Source: Planctomycetota bacterium
GTDB taxonomy: Bacteria; Planctomycetota; UBA1135
DNA length: 21,939 bases
Assembly: GCA_029243845.1 (NCBI GenBank)
Contig: JAQWRF010000151.1
Coordinates: forward strand, 1 to 21,939
Direction: 5' to 3'
The translations under genes were made by a program, and so were the position numbers. Within the stretch, counting starts at the first letter, position 1, and the number at the start of each line of letters is the position of its first letter. Below are positions 7,983 to 15,003 of the stretch, piece after piece. The notes below the pieces were generated by a model. The model was not told the origin of the DNA and did not search any database. It saw only the letters and a list, made by a program, of their open reading frames with translations.

Positions 7983-9602
7983 TTACATTGAGGTGTAGAC
8001 TGGGCCGCCTTCTGCAGGCACTACCCAATTAATGTTTTCGTAAGGATCTGCTATGTCGCAAGTCTTGCAATGCACGCAGTTCGAAGCGTTAACCATAAGG
8101 GCGCCCTCTTCGAATTCATAAACCGCCGCAGGGCAAAAATGCTGGCAGGGGTTTCCGTATTCTTCGGTGCACTTGTCGACACAAATACTCGTGTCGAGCA
8201 CCTCTAAATGACATGGCTGATCTTCTTCGTGAATAGTCCCAGACAAAAACACGCTGGACAATTTGTCAAAGGTCAGTTCGCCGTCAAATCTCGGTAAAGG
8301 ATTTGGCTTGGCGCCTTTCTTATAAAGTTCGATGTCGCTCTTCATCGGCTTCTTGCCCGCAGGCAAGGCGCCCCCGGTTAAAGTACCTAATGCTACGCCA
8401 ATGGAGCCGGACAGAAAACCTTTTTGAAAACCTTGACGGTAATTACCCACCTTTTTCAATTCGGTATAAGCCCAACTCTCATTAAACAGCTTGTCGACTT
8501 TACTCAACTTATCGCCTTGAGCGATACCTTCAGTGGCTGCCAAAGCTTCTAGAGCAGCGGTGGCTGCTAGGACTCCTGATTTAATGGCCAAGTGCAAGCC
8601 CTTAAGGCGGGCCGCGTTCATGTAACCAGCAGAGTCGCCGATTAGCATAAAGCCATCGCCCCAAGATTGTGGCATCGAGAACAATCCGCCTTCGGGCACT
8701 GTCTTGGCGCCATAACGAATCAGCTTGCCACCCTTCAGCATATCAGCCATAAACGGATGCGTCTTCCAGCGCTGCATTTCAGCGTGGTAGTCGAATGAGG
8801 CATTACCGTGGTCCATGCCGGCCACAAAGCCGATAGACAGACGGTTGTTCGGTAAGCCGTAAATCCAGCCGCCGCCATAAACCTCGGTACCTAGGGGCCA
8901 TCCGCCGGTGTGAAGGACGGTGCCTTCGAGGTCGTGGTCAACTTCCCATATTTCTTTGACTCCTACTCCCCAAATTTGTGGGTTGCGATCGGCATCAAGC
9001 TTGTTTTCGGCGATGAGTTGTTTAGTGATGGAGCCACGTGTACCTTCGGCCAGGACAGTAAGTCTTGCTTTGATGTCGTAGCCCGGCGCATAGGTCGATT
9101 TTTCCTCGCCACTCTTTGACAAACCTTGGTCGACGCAGCGCACGCCGCATACCGCACCACTGTCATCGCGTAAAACACTCGAGCCGGCAAAGCCCGCGTA
9201 AACCTCGACACCAGCAGCCTCCGCTTTTTGCTCGAGCCACTTCACCATTTCGTTGGCTGAGGTTATCCAGTTACCGTGGTTCTTGAATTGCGGCGGGCAA
9301 AGGAGACCCGCCATTCGTTTATGCGATTTTTCAGTCAGCCACAGCAAAGCATCGTCTTTAACCTTCGCGTGAATAGGGAAACCCTCTTGTTCTGCCTCAG
9401 GGAACATTTCCAGAATTGCCTGAGGATCAAGCACCGCACCGGACAATTGATGATGACCTATTTCGCCGGCCTTATCTAAGACCAAAATCGAAAGCTCTTG
9501 CCCAGCCGCTTGTGACTTATTAGCCAGCTCGATAGCAAAGCATAGTCCAGCAGGCCCAGCGCCCACGACCAACACATCTACTTCAAGTGATTCGCGTTCC
9601 AT
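7983..9602 (-). CDS. Electron transfer flavoprotein-ubiquinone oxidoreductase
   Basis: ETF-QO passes electrons from electron transfer flavoprotein to the membrane quinone pool, linking fatty-acid and amino-acid oxidation to respiration. The 539-residue protein starts with the FAD-binding GAGPAG at 14-19. It continues with the family blocks GEIGHHQLSGAVLDP, LAEGTRGS, GGWIYGLPNNRLSIGFV, and GDSAGYMNAARLKGLHLAIKSG. The C-terminus has the single 4Fe-4S cluster: Cys at about 509, 512 and 515 (NCVHCKTCDI) plus an upstream Cys in PCQHFCPA. The end GGPVYTSM is close to the family's GGPxYxxM. Membrane attachment is monotopic in the family. No etfA or etfB lies in the window. It follows the MBL gene by 28 bases. 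Confidence 0.95.
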   Translation of the reverse strand: MERESLEVDVLVVGAGPAGLCFAIELANKSQAAGQELSILVLDKAGEIGHHQLSGAVLDPQAILEMFPEAEQEGFPIHAKVKDDALLWLTEKSHKRMAGLLCPPQFKNHGNWITSANEMVKWLEQKAEAAGVEVYAGFAGSSVLRDDSGAVCGVRCVDQGLSKSGEEKSTYAPGYDIKARLTVLAEGTRGSITKQLIAENKLDADRNPQIWGVGVKEIWEVDHDLEGTVLHTGGWPLGTEVYGGGWIYGLPNNRLSIGFVAGMDHGNASFDYHAEMQRWKTHPFMADMLKGGKLIRYGAKTVPEGGLFSMPQSWGDGFMLIGDSAGYMNAARLKGLHLAIKSGVLAATAALEALAATEGIAQGDKLSKVDKLFNESWAYTELKKVGNYRQGFQKGFLSGSIGVALGTLTGGALPAGKKPMKSDIELYKKGAKPNPLPRFDGELTFDKLSSVFLSGTIHEEDQPCHLEVLDTSICVDKCTEEYGNPCQHFCPAAVYEFEEGALMVNASNCVHCKTCDIADPYENINWVVPAEGGPVYTSM

Positions 9603-9630
9603 TGACCTATAGAATAACGACGCGGATGTC

Positions 9631-10263
9631 TTATTTTGCCTTTACAAATGGGTTAGTCTTAGCCTCGTGCCCAATAGTTGTCGTCGGACCGTGACCACAG
9701 TGCACCACTGTCTTATGCGGCAAGCTATACATTTCTTCCTGTATAGATTGTTCTAGTTGCGAAAATGAGCCTCGCGGGAAATCAGTGCGACCGATGCTAC
9801 CGTTGAACATAACGTCTCCAGCAATCACGATGTCGGCATCTGCACAGTAGAACACCACGTGACCAGGCGTATGCCCCGGGCAGTTTCGCACTTCGACCTT
9901 CACGTTGCCGAAACTCAATTCTTTAATATTGTCGATGTTAGTCGTGACCTCAGGAACTCTCACCGCTGGGAATCCATAGTTACGTGCATGTTCCGGCAAA
10001 GTCGTTCTTAAAAAATCATCTTGCTGCGGAAAGAAAAAAGGCACCTTTAGTTCCTCTACCAACTCAGCCGTACCGCCAATATGGTCGAGGTGGCCATGAG
10101 TGGCCCAAACAGCAACAACCTCAAAATCCTGTTGCGCAATAAATTTTAGTACGGGTTGCGCGTCTCCGCAATCGCAGACAACGGCCTGCTTAGTTTCAGT
10201 GCATTCGAGCACTGTGCAATTCTGCATGAAGGGAGTGACCGGAACGGTATGTACTTTTAACAT
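9631..10263 (-). CDS. MBL-fold metallohydrolase, glyoxalase II-like
   Basis: This is a 210-residue metallo-beta-lactamase-fold hydrolase. The metal-binding motif is THGHLDHIGG, followed by the His in CPGHTPGHVVFY, the Asp in AGDVMFNGSIGRTDFPRG and the His in HCGHGPTTTIGHEAKTNPF. The pattern and length match the short glyoxalase II-like (YcbL/GloB-type) group, which hydrolyses thioesters such as S-lactoylglutathione; the true substrate is unknown. The ATG at 10263 is preferred over an in-frame start at 10299, because the fold begins at KVHTVPVTPFMQN and the upstream ATG would overlap moaE. Four bases separate it from the moaE stop, which suggests translational coupling. Confidence 0.85.
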   Translation of the reverse strand: MLKVHTVPVTPFMQNCTVLECTETKQAVVCDCGDAQPVLKFIAQQDFEVVAVWATHGHLDHIGGTAELVEELKVPFFFPQQDDFLRTTLPEHARNYGFPAVRVPEVTTNIDNIKELSFGNVKVEVRNCPGHTPGHVVFYCADADIVIAGDVMFNGSIGRTDFPRGSFSQLEQSIQEEMYSLPHKTVVHCGHGPTTTIGHEAKTNPFVKAK

Positions 10264-10267
10264 TTTT

Positions 10268-10693
10268 CTATTCTTGTTCGCCCAACCACTGAGCGCCATC
10301 GGAGTAAACTTCTTTTTTGAAAATGGGCACGCGTTTTTTTAATTGAGCCATAAAGAACTCGAGTGCGGCGAAAGTGTCACGGCGGTGAGCAGCACTAACT
10401 GCGACGCACACGGCCTGTTCACCGAGTTTTATTTCGCCAACGGAGTGTTCAACAGCGATTGCCAGCAATTCGAAACGCGAAGCCATTTCGCCAGATATCT
10501 TTTTGATTTCTGCCTCAAACATTTCAGGATAAGCCTGATAGTGCAATGCCACGACATCGTTGCGCTGATTATTGTTTTGGCGAACCTGCCCAGTAAAGCA
10601 AAGCGTGCATCCTACGGAATTATCGAGAACCACCTGCGCTTTACACCAAGCTGCGGATACCGGCCCTTCAATCAATCTGCAGTAAACACGCAT
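10268..10693 (-). CDS. moaE: Molybdopterin synthase catalytic subunit
   Basis: MoaE is the large subunit of molybdopterin synthase. It inserts sulfur carried by the MoaD C-terminus into precursor Z to form molybdopterin. The 141-residue protein has the family features VGCTLCFTGQVR, LHYQAYPEMFEAEI, HSVGEIKLGEQAVCVAVSAAHR, and the active-site lysine region LKKRVPIFKKE. The ATG at 10693 shares one base with the moaD stop (TGATG), which decides the start over an in-frame ATG at 10705. No other moa or moe gene is visible, so the rest of the pathway must be encoded elsewhere. Confidence 0.93.
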   Translation of the reverse strand: MRVYCRLIEGPVSAAWCKAQVVLDNSVGCTLCFTGQVRQNNNQRNDVVALHYQAYPEMFEAEIKKISGEMASRFELLAIAVEHSVGEIKLGEQAVCVAVSAAHRRDTFAALEFFMAQLKKRVPIFKKEVYSDGAQWLGEQE

Positions 10694-10932
10694 CAACCGC
10701 CACACACCGCAGGAATAAAAGCAATCTCGTCGCCGCCACTAAGGCTGTGACTTTCGTCGACATAAGAGCAATTGACTGCGACACGAAACACACGGTCATT
10801 AAATATATCGTACTGAGAACCGGCCGTTAATAACAAATCACCAACACACGAATGCGCTGGTAATTGCAATTGTATAGAACTGTTTTTGCAGAGCTCTTGT
10901 AACTCGCCGAACAGTTTAACCGTGAGATTCAC
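10693..10932 (-). CDS. moaD: Molybdopterin synthase sulfur-carrier subunit
   Basis: MoaD is a ubiquitin-fold sulfur carrier activated as a C-terminal thiocarboxylate. The 79-residue protein begins with the typical strand LTVKLFGELQEL, has the loop NCSYVDESHSLSGGDEIAFIPAVCGG, and ends with the essential Gly-Gly. The start is a GTG 5 bases after the ssb stop. The stop overlaps the moaE start by one base, which fits the 1:1 heterodimer partner being translated next. Confidence 0.93.
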   Translation of the reverse strand: MNLTVKLFGELQELCKNSSIQLQLPAHSCVGDLLLTAGSQYDIFNDRVFRVAVNCSYVDESHSLSGGDEIAFIPAVCGG

Positions 10933-10937
10933 TAGCC

Positions 10938-11411
10938 TTAAAATGGCACGTCATCTGACATCCCGCCGCCAAACGAATCTGGCCCTGGAAAGCTAGGCAC
11001 AGCAGCTTGTGGCTGTTGCTGATCTTGCTGAGGAGACGACGCTTGGTCTCCGCCCTGCCCGCCACCAGCGTTATCGTTTTTGTTACCGGTAAACGACCAG
11101 TTGTCAACGACCACGTCTACCTTCGAGCGCTTTTGGCCACTTTCCTTATCGTCCCAAGAAGAGAAGTTGAGGCGCCCTTCAATCAACACACATGCGCCGC
11201 GCTTATTGAAACGGGCAAAAGCCTCGCCACGCGTGCCGAAAATAGTGATGTCGAAGAAGTGTGCTTGCTCTTTCCAGCCGCCTTGGCCATCAGGACGGCG
11301 CTCGTTTACAGCCAAACCGGCCTTTACAAGTGCTGTTCCGCTTTGCGTTTGCCGCACTTCAGGATCGCGGGTTAAATTACCCATTAAAATTACTTTGTTG
11401 TATGATGCCAT
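10938..11411 (-). CDS. ssb: Single-stranded DNA-binding protein
   Basis: SSB coats single-stranded DNA in replication, repair and recombination. The 157-residue protein has an N-terminal OB fold (MASYNKVILMGNLTRDPEVR, ..FFDITIFGTRGEAFARF.., GACVLIEGRLNFSSWDD), a Gln/Gly-rich linker at about 113-145, and the acidic tip DDVPF used to recruit partner proteins. It is the first gene of the minus-strand run through pepA, followed 5 bases later by moaD. A candidate -10 box lies 7 bases before the ATG and no Shine-Dalgarno sequence is visible, so the mRNA may be leaderless. Confidence 0.96.
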   Translation of the reverse strand: MASYNKVILMGNLTRDPEVRQTQSGTALVKAGLAVNERRPDGQGGWKEQAHFFDITIFGTRGEAFARFNKRGACVLIEGRLNFSSWDDKESGQKRSKVDVVVDNWSFTGNKNDNAGGGQGGDQASSPQQDQQQPQAAVPSFPGPDSFGGGMSDDVPF

Positions 11412-11418
11412 TTTCGTT

Positions 11419-11446
11419 ATTCTACGGTAGCTAATCCCTTAAACAA
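11419..11446 (-). promoter_or_regulatory. Candidate promoter of the ssb operon
   Basis: Read on the minus strand, TTGTTT (11446-11441) and TAGAAT (11424-11419) are 16 bases apart, and TAGAAT is only 7 bases from the ssb ATG. A start point at the usual distance would fall on or beside the A of the ATG. The whole divergent gap to the PilZ gene is 52 bases, so it must also hold any promoter for that gene. Confidence 0.45.
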
Positions 11447-11463
11447 AGCCAAAGCATCAAAAA

Positions 11464-11808
11464 ATGACCTCCGGACAAGAAAGACGTAAACACCCGCGTA
11501 AGGCGGTCAAGGACCTCCCTATCATCGTCGATGGCGATACCCCTTTACGTGTGCGAGACTTATCGCAATCGGGCGCCTGTTTCTTTTCAGAAACTCCGCT
11601 GCGGATGATGACTCACGTGAAGTTCGCTTTCGAATTTGAGGACAGTTCAGGCGAGACAATAGGCATCTCTGGTGAAGGCGTTGTCGTTCGCTGCGAACGC
11701 ATATCGCCAACCCTTGGGCACTATGAGGTCGCGATATTTTTCCAGTCACTCGACGAAGGCGGCTCGATAGCCATCCGACAGTACTTGGTCAACAAAGAAG
11801 AATGTTAA
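11464..11808 (+). CDS. Single-domain PilZ protein
   Basis: The 114-residue protein is essentially one PilZ domain, the common bacterial receptor fold for cyclic di-GMP. The N-terminal ERRKHPRKAV holds the RxxxR binding motif, and DLSQSGACF fits the (D/N)xSxxG motif about 25 residues later. Both ligand-contact motifs are present, so c-di-GMP binding is likely. No effector domain is attached, so it probably acts by binding a partner. It is a lone plus-strand gene between two minus-strand runs. Its TAA stop (11806-11808) overlaps the TAA of prmC (11805-11807) within the sequence TTAA. No Shine-Dalgarno sequence is visible before the ATG. Confidence 0.87.
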   Translation: MTSGQERRKHPRKAVKDLPIIVDGDTPLRVRDLSQSGACFFSETPLRMMTHVKFAFEFEDSSGETIGISGEGVVVRCERISPTLGHYEVAIFFQSLDEGGSIAIRQYLVNKEEC

Positions 11809-12668
11809 GCGATTAGCTGCAAGCTTATTGCGCGTACTATCGAGCACATATCTTTGCGTTGCTCGAGTACCTGATAGCCACACTCATTGGCGGCAAGTGC
11901 CAAATCATCTTGCCGATTAGCGCCGATTTCAAACACTAGCACAGCTTTCGGTAGCAAATGCACCTTCGCTTCAATCATGATGCGCCTATAAAACTGCATT
12001 GCATCACCGTTGGTAACGAATAGCGCACTGTGCGGTTCGTATTCTGCAACGGATGGGCCGAGTTCTTCACCATGCGTTATATAGGGTGGGTTTGAAACGA
12101 TTAAATCGAATCTATCGGCAGCGTCTAATCCAGCCAAGCAATCGGACCTAAGTAGCTGCAAGCGCTGGTCCACACCAATTGTTTTTGCATTTAGAGAAGT
12201 CAACTCTAGCGCCCCGACTTCGATATCTATGGCGACACCATCAGCGCGTGGCAATGCGCTGAGCAAACTAACAATTAAACAGCCCGAACCGGACCCGACA
12301 TCAAGCAAGCGTAAAGGACTCTTGTCAGTCAAGTTTTCTAAACATAGTTCGACGACGACTTCGCTGTCAGCGCGCGGAATAAGCGCTCTTGAATCAATCG
12401 CAAAGTCGTGCTTATAAAACCCGACGCTGCCTTCGACATAAGCAAGTGGCTCGCCAGACTGCAAACGTTGAAGCAAAGGCAATAGCTTTCCAATCTGTTC
12501 GTGGCTCAATTCTACCTTAGAGTCTAGCGAGATTTCGTGTGTGGCTAGGCCCAACACGCGCGCAACAAAATTACGTGCCGCTGCGGCCGTCGCTTGATCG
12601 TTGTCTTCTAAAAAAGACAACACCGCATCGACTGCGTGTTGTCGATGCGGTGTTGATGGAAGAAACAA
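11805..12668 (-). CDS. prmC: Release factor glutamine methyltransferase
   Basis: PrmC N5-methylates the glutamine of the GGQ loop of release factors, using SAM. The 287-residue frame has an N-terminal helical domain (ARNFVARVLG ... LQSGEPLAYVEGSVGFY), the LIPRADSE block (most relatives have PRPETE or PRPDTE), the SAM motif LLDVGSGSGCL, and the catalytic NPPY in IVSNPPYITHG. The start is uncertain. TTG at 12668, 8 bases after the membrane-gene stop, gives the longest form. A perfect hairpin with a U-tract occupies codons 5-20, and a GTG at 12623 inside its 3' arm is the next candidate. Family similarity begins near residue 12, so the hairpin overlaps sequence that looks translated. Its substrate RF1 is encoded two genes upstream. 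Confidence 0.93.
   Translation of the reverse strand: MFLPSTPHRQHAVDAVLSFLEDNDQATAAAARNFVARVLGLATHEISLDSKVELSHEQIGKLLPLLQRLQSGEPLAYVEGSVGFYKHDFAIDSRALIPRADSEVVVELCLENLTDKSPLRLLDVGSGSGCLIVSLLSALPRADGVAIDIEVGALELTSLNAKTIGVDQRLQLLRSDCLAGLDAADRFDLIVSNPPYITHGEELGPSVAEYEPHSALFVTNGDAMQFYRRIMIEAKVHLLPKAVLVFEIGANRQDDLALAANECGYQVLEQRKDMCSIVRAISLQLIA
12600..12621 (-). repeat. Alternative 8-bp hairpin overlapping the terminator U-tract
   Basis: On the minus strand GTTGTCTT (12621-12614) is a perfect complement of AAGACAAC (12607-12600), with the 6-base loop TTTTAG. It uses the last four bases of the terminator's 3' arm and part of the U-tract. The two hairpins therefore compete at their shared edge. An antiterminator-like role is inference. 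Confidence 0.5.
12606..12655 (-). terminator. Intrinsic-terminator-like hairpin within the 5' end of prmC
   Basis: On the minus strand a perfect 15-bp stem is formed by 12655-12641 and 12632-12618 (arm CAACACCGCATCGAC), with an 8-base loop. TCTTTTTT follows at once. This is the complete signature of a Rho-independent terminator for transcripts coming from prfA and the membrane gene. It lies downstream of the membrane-gene stop (12677) but inside the longest prmC frame, so transcription into prmC would require read-through. On the plus strand the same hairpin is not followed by a T-tract. Confidence 0.75.
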
Positions 12669-12676
12669 CTTGTAAC

Positions 12677-13639
12677 TTACTTCGTGACTGAATCTTGTTT
12701 TGACTTACGCTGAGCTTTACGCGCATCAACTTCAGCCTGCTTCTTTGCTTTATTGACTGCCATACCTTTCTTGGCGCCATTAAACAATTCATAGGTAGCG
12801 ATTAGGCCACCACCTAATACCAGTACTGGGCCTACACCGTAAGCCAAGAAGCCCGCGTCGACATTACCTGCCCATTGAGCAGCAATAGGCCCATCCGTTC
12901 CAGTGACGACACGTAGCAAACCGAATAAGCCGTAAATGATTGCTTCTAATGGCGCAAGAAACAAAACAAGGCCCAACATGCCCGACGTAATTGCAGGCAT
13001 TGACCACATCTTCCACATGCCAGCCCAAGAGGCCCAAGCACCGATTAAGCAAAACAGAAATGTGAAAGAACCCAAAAATGACTCGAGACCTACTGTGCCC
13101 GCGGACCACATTAGTGGAAGGCCACCTAATACCAACAGATATCCCAACAACGACTTTGAAAACTGGGCGTCGGTTTCTGGTTCGGCAGGAGCAGCTGGTA
13201 GTTTAGCGTCATATTTTTTACCCAACATAGGTGCAAACAACGCAAGCGCAGCGCCCCAAAGAGCAATATACGCACCATTAGTGCTAGCAGAACTTTCGGC
13301 AGCAGCCACAGGAAACACAAATAATGGCAAACTCGCTGTAATCAATGCCAAAAAAGGTATAAACGGTTTATGCGCACTAAAGCTTTGATTGATTCGCAGC
13401 AAACCATTACTGAGCAACTCCCATACAATTAGCATTGCCACTAAATTAGGCAAGAAAGCGTATTCATGCAGAGGGTAAGGTAGCAACAAACCGGCGAGTG
13501 CAAAAATAAGACCTATAGAGCCGGTCGACAGTGACTTGCGTACGGGCTGCTTAGACAAGGACGCCTGCTGGGCAGACTGTTGCTGCGAAACTTTTACGTC
13601 TGCAGAAGGAGATTCAGTATGGTTATTCTCGTTGTTCAT
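12677..13639 (-). CDS. Multi-pass membrane protein of unknown function
   Basis: I do not recognise this 320-residue protein. The first ~40 residues are polar and Gln/Ser-rich (SQQQSAQQASLSKQ). About seven or eight hydrophobic segments follow, around residues 42-58, 62-82, 94-114, 122-140, 163-182, 184-208, 215-240 and 262-284. The C-terminal ~35 residues form a basic, Lys-rich tail (NKAKKQAEVDARKAQRKSK) with heptad-like spacing. A polar linker rich in Ala, Pro and Glu (KLPAAPAEPETDAQ) lies near 145-160. The gene sits between prfA and prmC, 20 bases after prfA, and directly precedes the terminator-like hairpin. Its position in a translation cluster does not reveal its role. Confidence 0.7.
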   Translation of the reverse strand: MNNENNHTESPSADVKVSQQQSAQQASLSKQPVRKSLSTGSIGLIFALAGLLLPYPLHEYAFLPNLVAMLIVWELLSNGLLRINQSFSAHKPFIPFLALITASLPLFVFPVAAAESSASTNGAYIALWGAALALFAPMLGKKYDAKLPAAPAEPETDAQFSKSLLGYLLVLGGLPLMWSAGTVGLESFLGSFTFLFCLIGAWASWAGMWKMWSMPAITSGMLGLVLFLAPLEAIIYGLFGLLRVVTGTDGPIAAQWAGNVDAGFLAYGVGPVLVLGGGLIATYELFNGAKKGMAVNKAKKQAEVDARKAQRKSKQDSVTK

Positions 13640-13659
13640 GATCTTTAAATTATTAACGT

Positions 13660-14733
13660 TTACAGAGCAGCTAGTTTTGCTTCGCGGTCAGCCAAAATCA
13701 GAGCTTCAAATATAGCATCTATCAAGCCCTCAGATACTTTTTCTAGACTGAAAGACTCGCCTAGCCGGTGATCCGTCACCCGGTTTTGAGGGTAATTGTA
13801 AGTGCGGATACGTTGCGAGCGATCGCCAGTCCCCACTTGAGTACGCCGCATTTCAGAGCGCTCATCATCGAGCTTTTGGCGCTCTATCTCATAGAGCTTC
13901 GCGCGCAACAAATCTAAAGCGCGCGCTTTATTGCGTAATTGCGAAGAATCTTCTTGGCACTTCACCTGAAGACCTGTTGGCAAGTGAATCACTCGTATCG
14001 CAGAAGAAGTCTTATTAACGTGCTGCCCGCCCGGTCCGGATGAACGCATCGCTGTAATCTCGAGTTCCTCTTCATCTAGCTGGTAGTCGAGCTCCTCGAC
14101 CTCTGGCATCACCGCGACGGTCACAGCCGAAGTATGGATGCGCCCTTGAGTTTCTGTAGCTGGAACGCGCTGCACGCGGTGCCCACCTGATTCATAGCGC
14201 AGTAATCGGAATGCGTCGTCGCCAGTAACCTTCAATACGATTTCTTTATAACCGCCTGCCTCGGAACGCGACTCTGCGACAATCTCCATAGTCCAATTTC
14301 GAAGAGCAGCGAATTTTTGATATATCTTCGCCATATCACCGGCGAATAAAGCAGCTTCGTCGCCGCCCGCGCCCGCACGGATTTCCATCAACGCCGGTTT
14401 ATCGGCATCAGGGTCATCTTCGAGCACGCGATCGAGAATGACCTTCTCTACTTCTGCAAAGCGTTCTTCTAGTTCTGGCAACTCAAGCTCTGCCAACTCT
14501 TTCATCTCGGCGTCTTTCCCGCGCATGAACTCTTTAGCTTCGCAGATTTCTTCGTCGAGCGCCGTGTATTCCTGCCATGGACCCAGCACTTTATGCAAAG
14601 TTCCTAACTCACGCAACCAAGATTGAAACTCGGGCTGGGACGACGCACTCGGCTCGGCCAGCTTGGTTTCTAAATCTTTCTGTCGCGCTTCTACTTCAGA
14701 TACGCGACCACGTAGTGTGTCAACAAGAGACAT
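13660..14733 (-). CDS. prfA: Peptide chain release factor 1
   Basis: RF1 reads UAA and UAG stop codons and triggers peptidyl-tRNA hydrolysis. The 357-residue protein has the codon-reading PAT motif in QRVPATETQGRIHTSAVTVAV, which marks RF1 rather than RF2. The catalytic GGQ lies in SSGPGGQHVNKTSSAIRV, and the RNYPQNRVTDHR-like block (here TYNYPQNRVTDHRLGESF) is near the C-terminus. The N-terminal ~100 residues form the usual acidic helical domain. It starts 24 bases after rpmE, and the GGQ-modifying enzyme prmC lies two genes downstream. Confidence 0.97.
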   Translation of the reverse strand: MSLVDTLRGRVSEVEARQKDLETKLAEPSASSQPEFQSWLRELGTLHKVLGPWQEYTALDEEICEAKEFMRGKDAEMKELAELELPELEERFAEVEKVILDRVLEDDPDADKPALMEIRAGAGGDEAALFAGDMAKIYQKFAALRNWTMEIVAESRSEAGGYKEIVLKVTGDDAFRLLRYESGGHRVQRVPATETQGRIHTSAVTVAVMPEVEELDYQLDEEELEITAMRSSGPGGQHVNKTSSAIRVIHLPTGLQVKCQEDSSQLRNKARALDLLRAKLYEIERQKLDDERSEMRRTQVGTGDRSQRIRTYNYPQNRVTDHRLGESFSLEKVSEGLIDAIFEALILADREAKLAAL

Positions 14734-14757
14734 CCGGTAGCGATAAAGCGGTTAAGC

Positions 14758-14964
14758 TTACTTAGAACTGCTGCCGTAACGCTTCTGGAAGCGATCAACG
14801 CGACCAGCAGTGTCGACAAACTTTTGCTTACCAGTGTAGAAAGGATGGCATGCTGAACAGATCTCAACGTTGATCTCTGGACGAGTGCCGCGAGTTTCGA
14901 ATTCGGTACCACAACCACACTTAACGTGACAGGCTTGGTATTCTGGGTGGATTCCTTGTTTCAT
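14758..14964 (-). CDS. rpmE: 50S ribosomal protein L31, zinc-binding form
   Basis: This is a 68-residue large-subunit protein. Cys16 and Cys18 (KCGCG) with Cys36 and Cys39 ([22 protein letters not shown]) give the four zinc ligands of the C+ type. [19 protein letters not shown] is the family signature. A good AGAGGT ribosome binding site stands 7 bases before the ATG. Upstream, the gap after maf carries TAAAAT in a 14-base motif shared with the region before ffh, a possible internal promoter. Confidence 0.97.
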   Translation of the reverse strand: MKQGIHPEYQACHVKCGCGTEFETRGTRPEINVEICSACHPFYTGKQKFVDTAGRVDRFQKRYGSSSK

Positions 14965-14989
14965 TATTGCTACCTCTTATATAAGGGTC

Positions 14990-15003
14990 CAACATTTTAA
15001 CCT
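14990..15003 (-). promoter_or_regulatory. AGGTTAAAATGTTG motif upstream of rpmE (copy 1)
   Basis: These 14 bases begin inside the maf stop codon and contain TAAAAT, a plausible -10 hexamer. A TTCCAA 17 bases upstream would be a weak -35. The identical 14 bases occur at the corresponding place before ffh (18159-18172). A leader of about 25 bases would include the rpmE ribosome binding site. Confidence 0.4.

Noticed and set aside
6849..7998. Several plus-strand frames inside pepA
   Set aside because: These are antisense shadows of a complete M17 aminopeptidase.
10264..10299. Upstream in-frame ATG for the MBL hydrolase
   Set aside because: It would overlap the end of moaE by 32 bases and adds residues before the conserved first strand.
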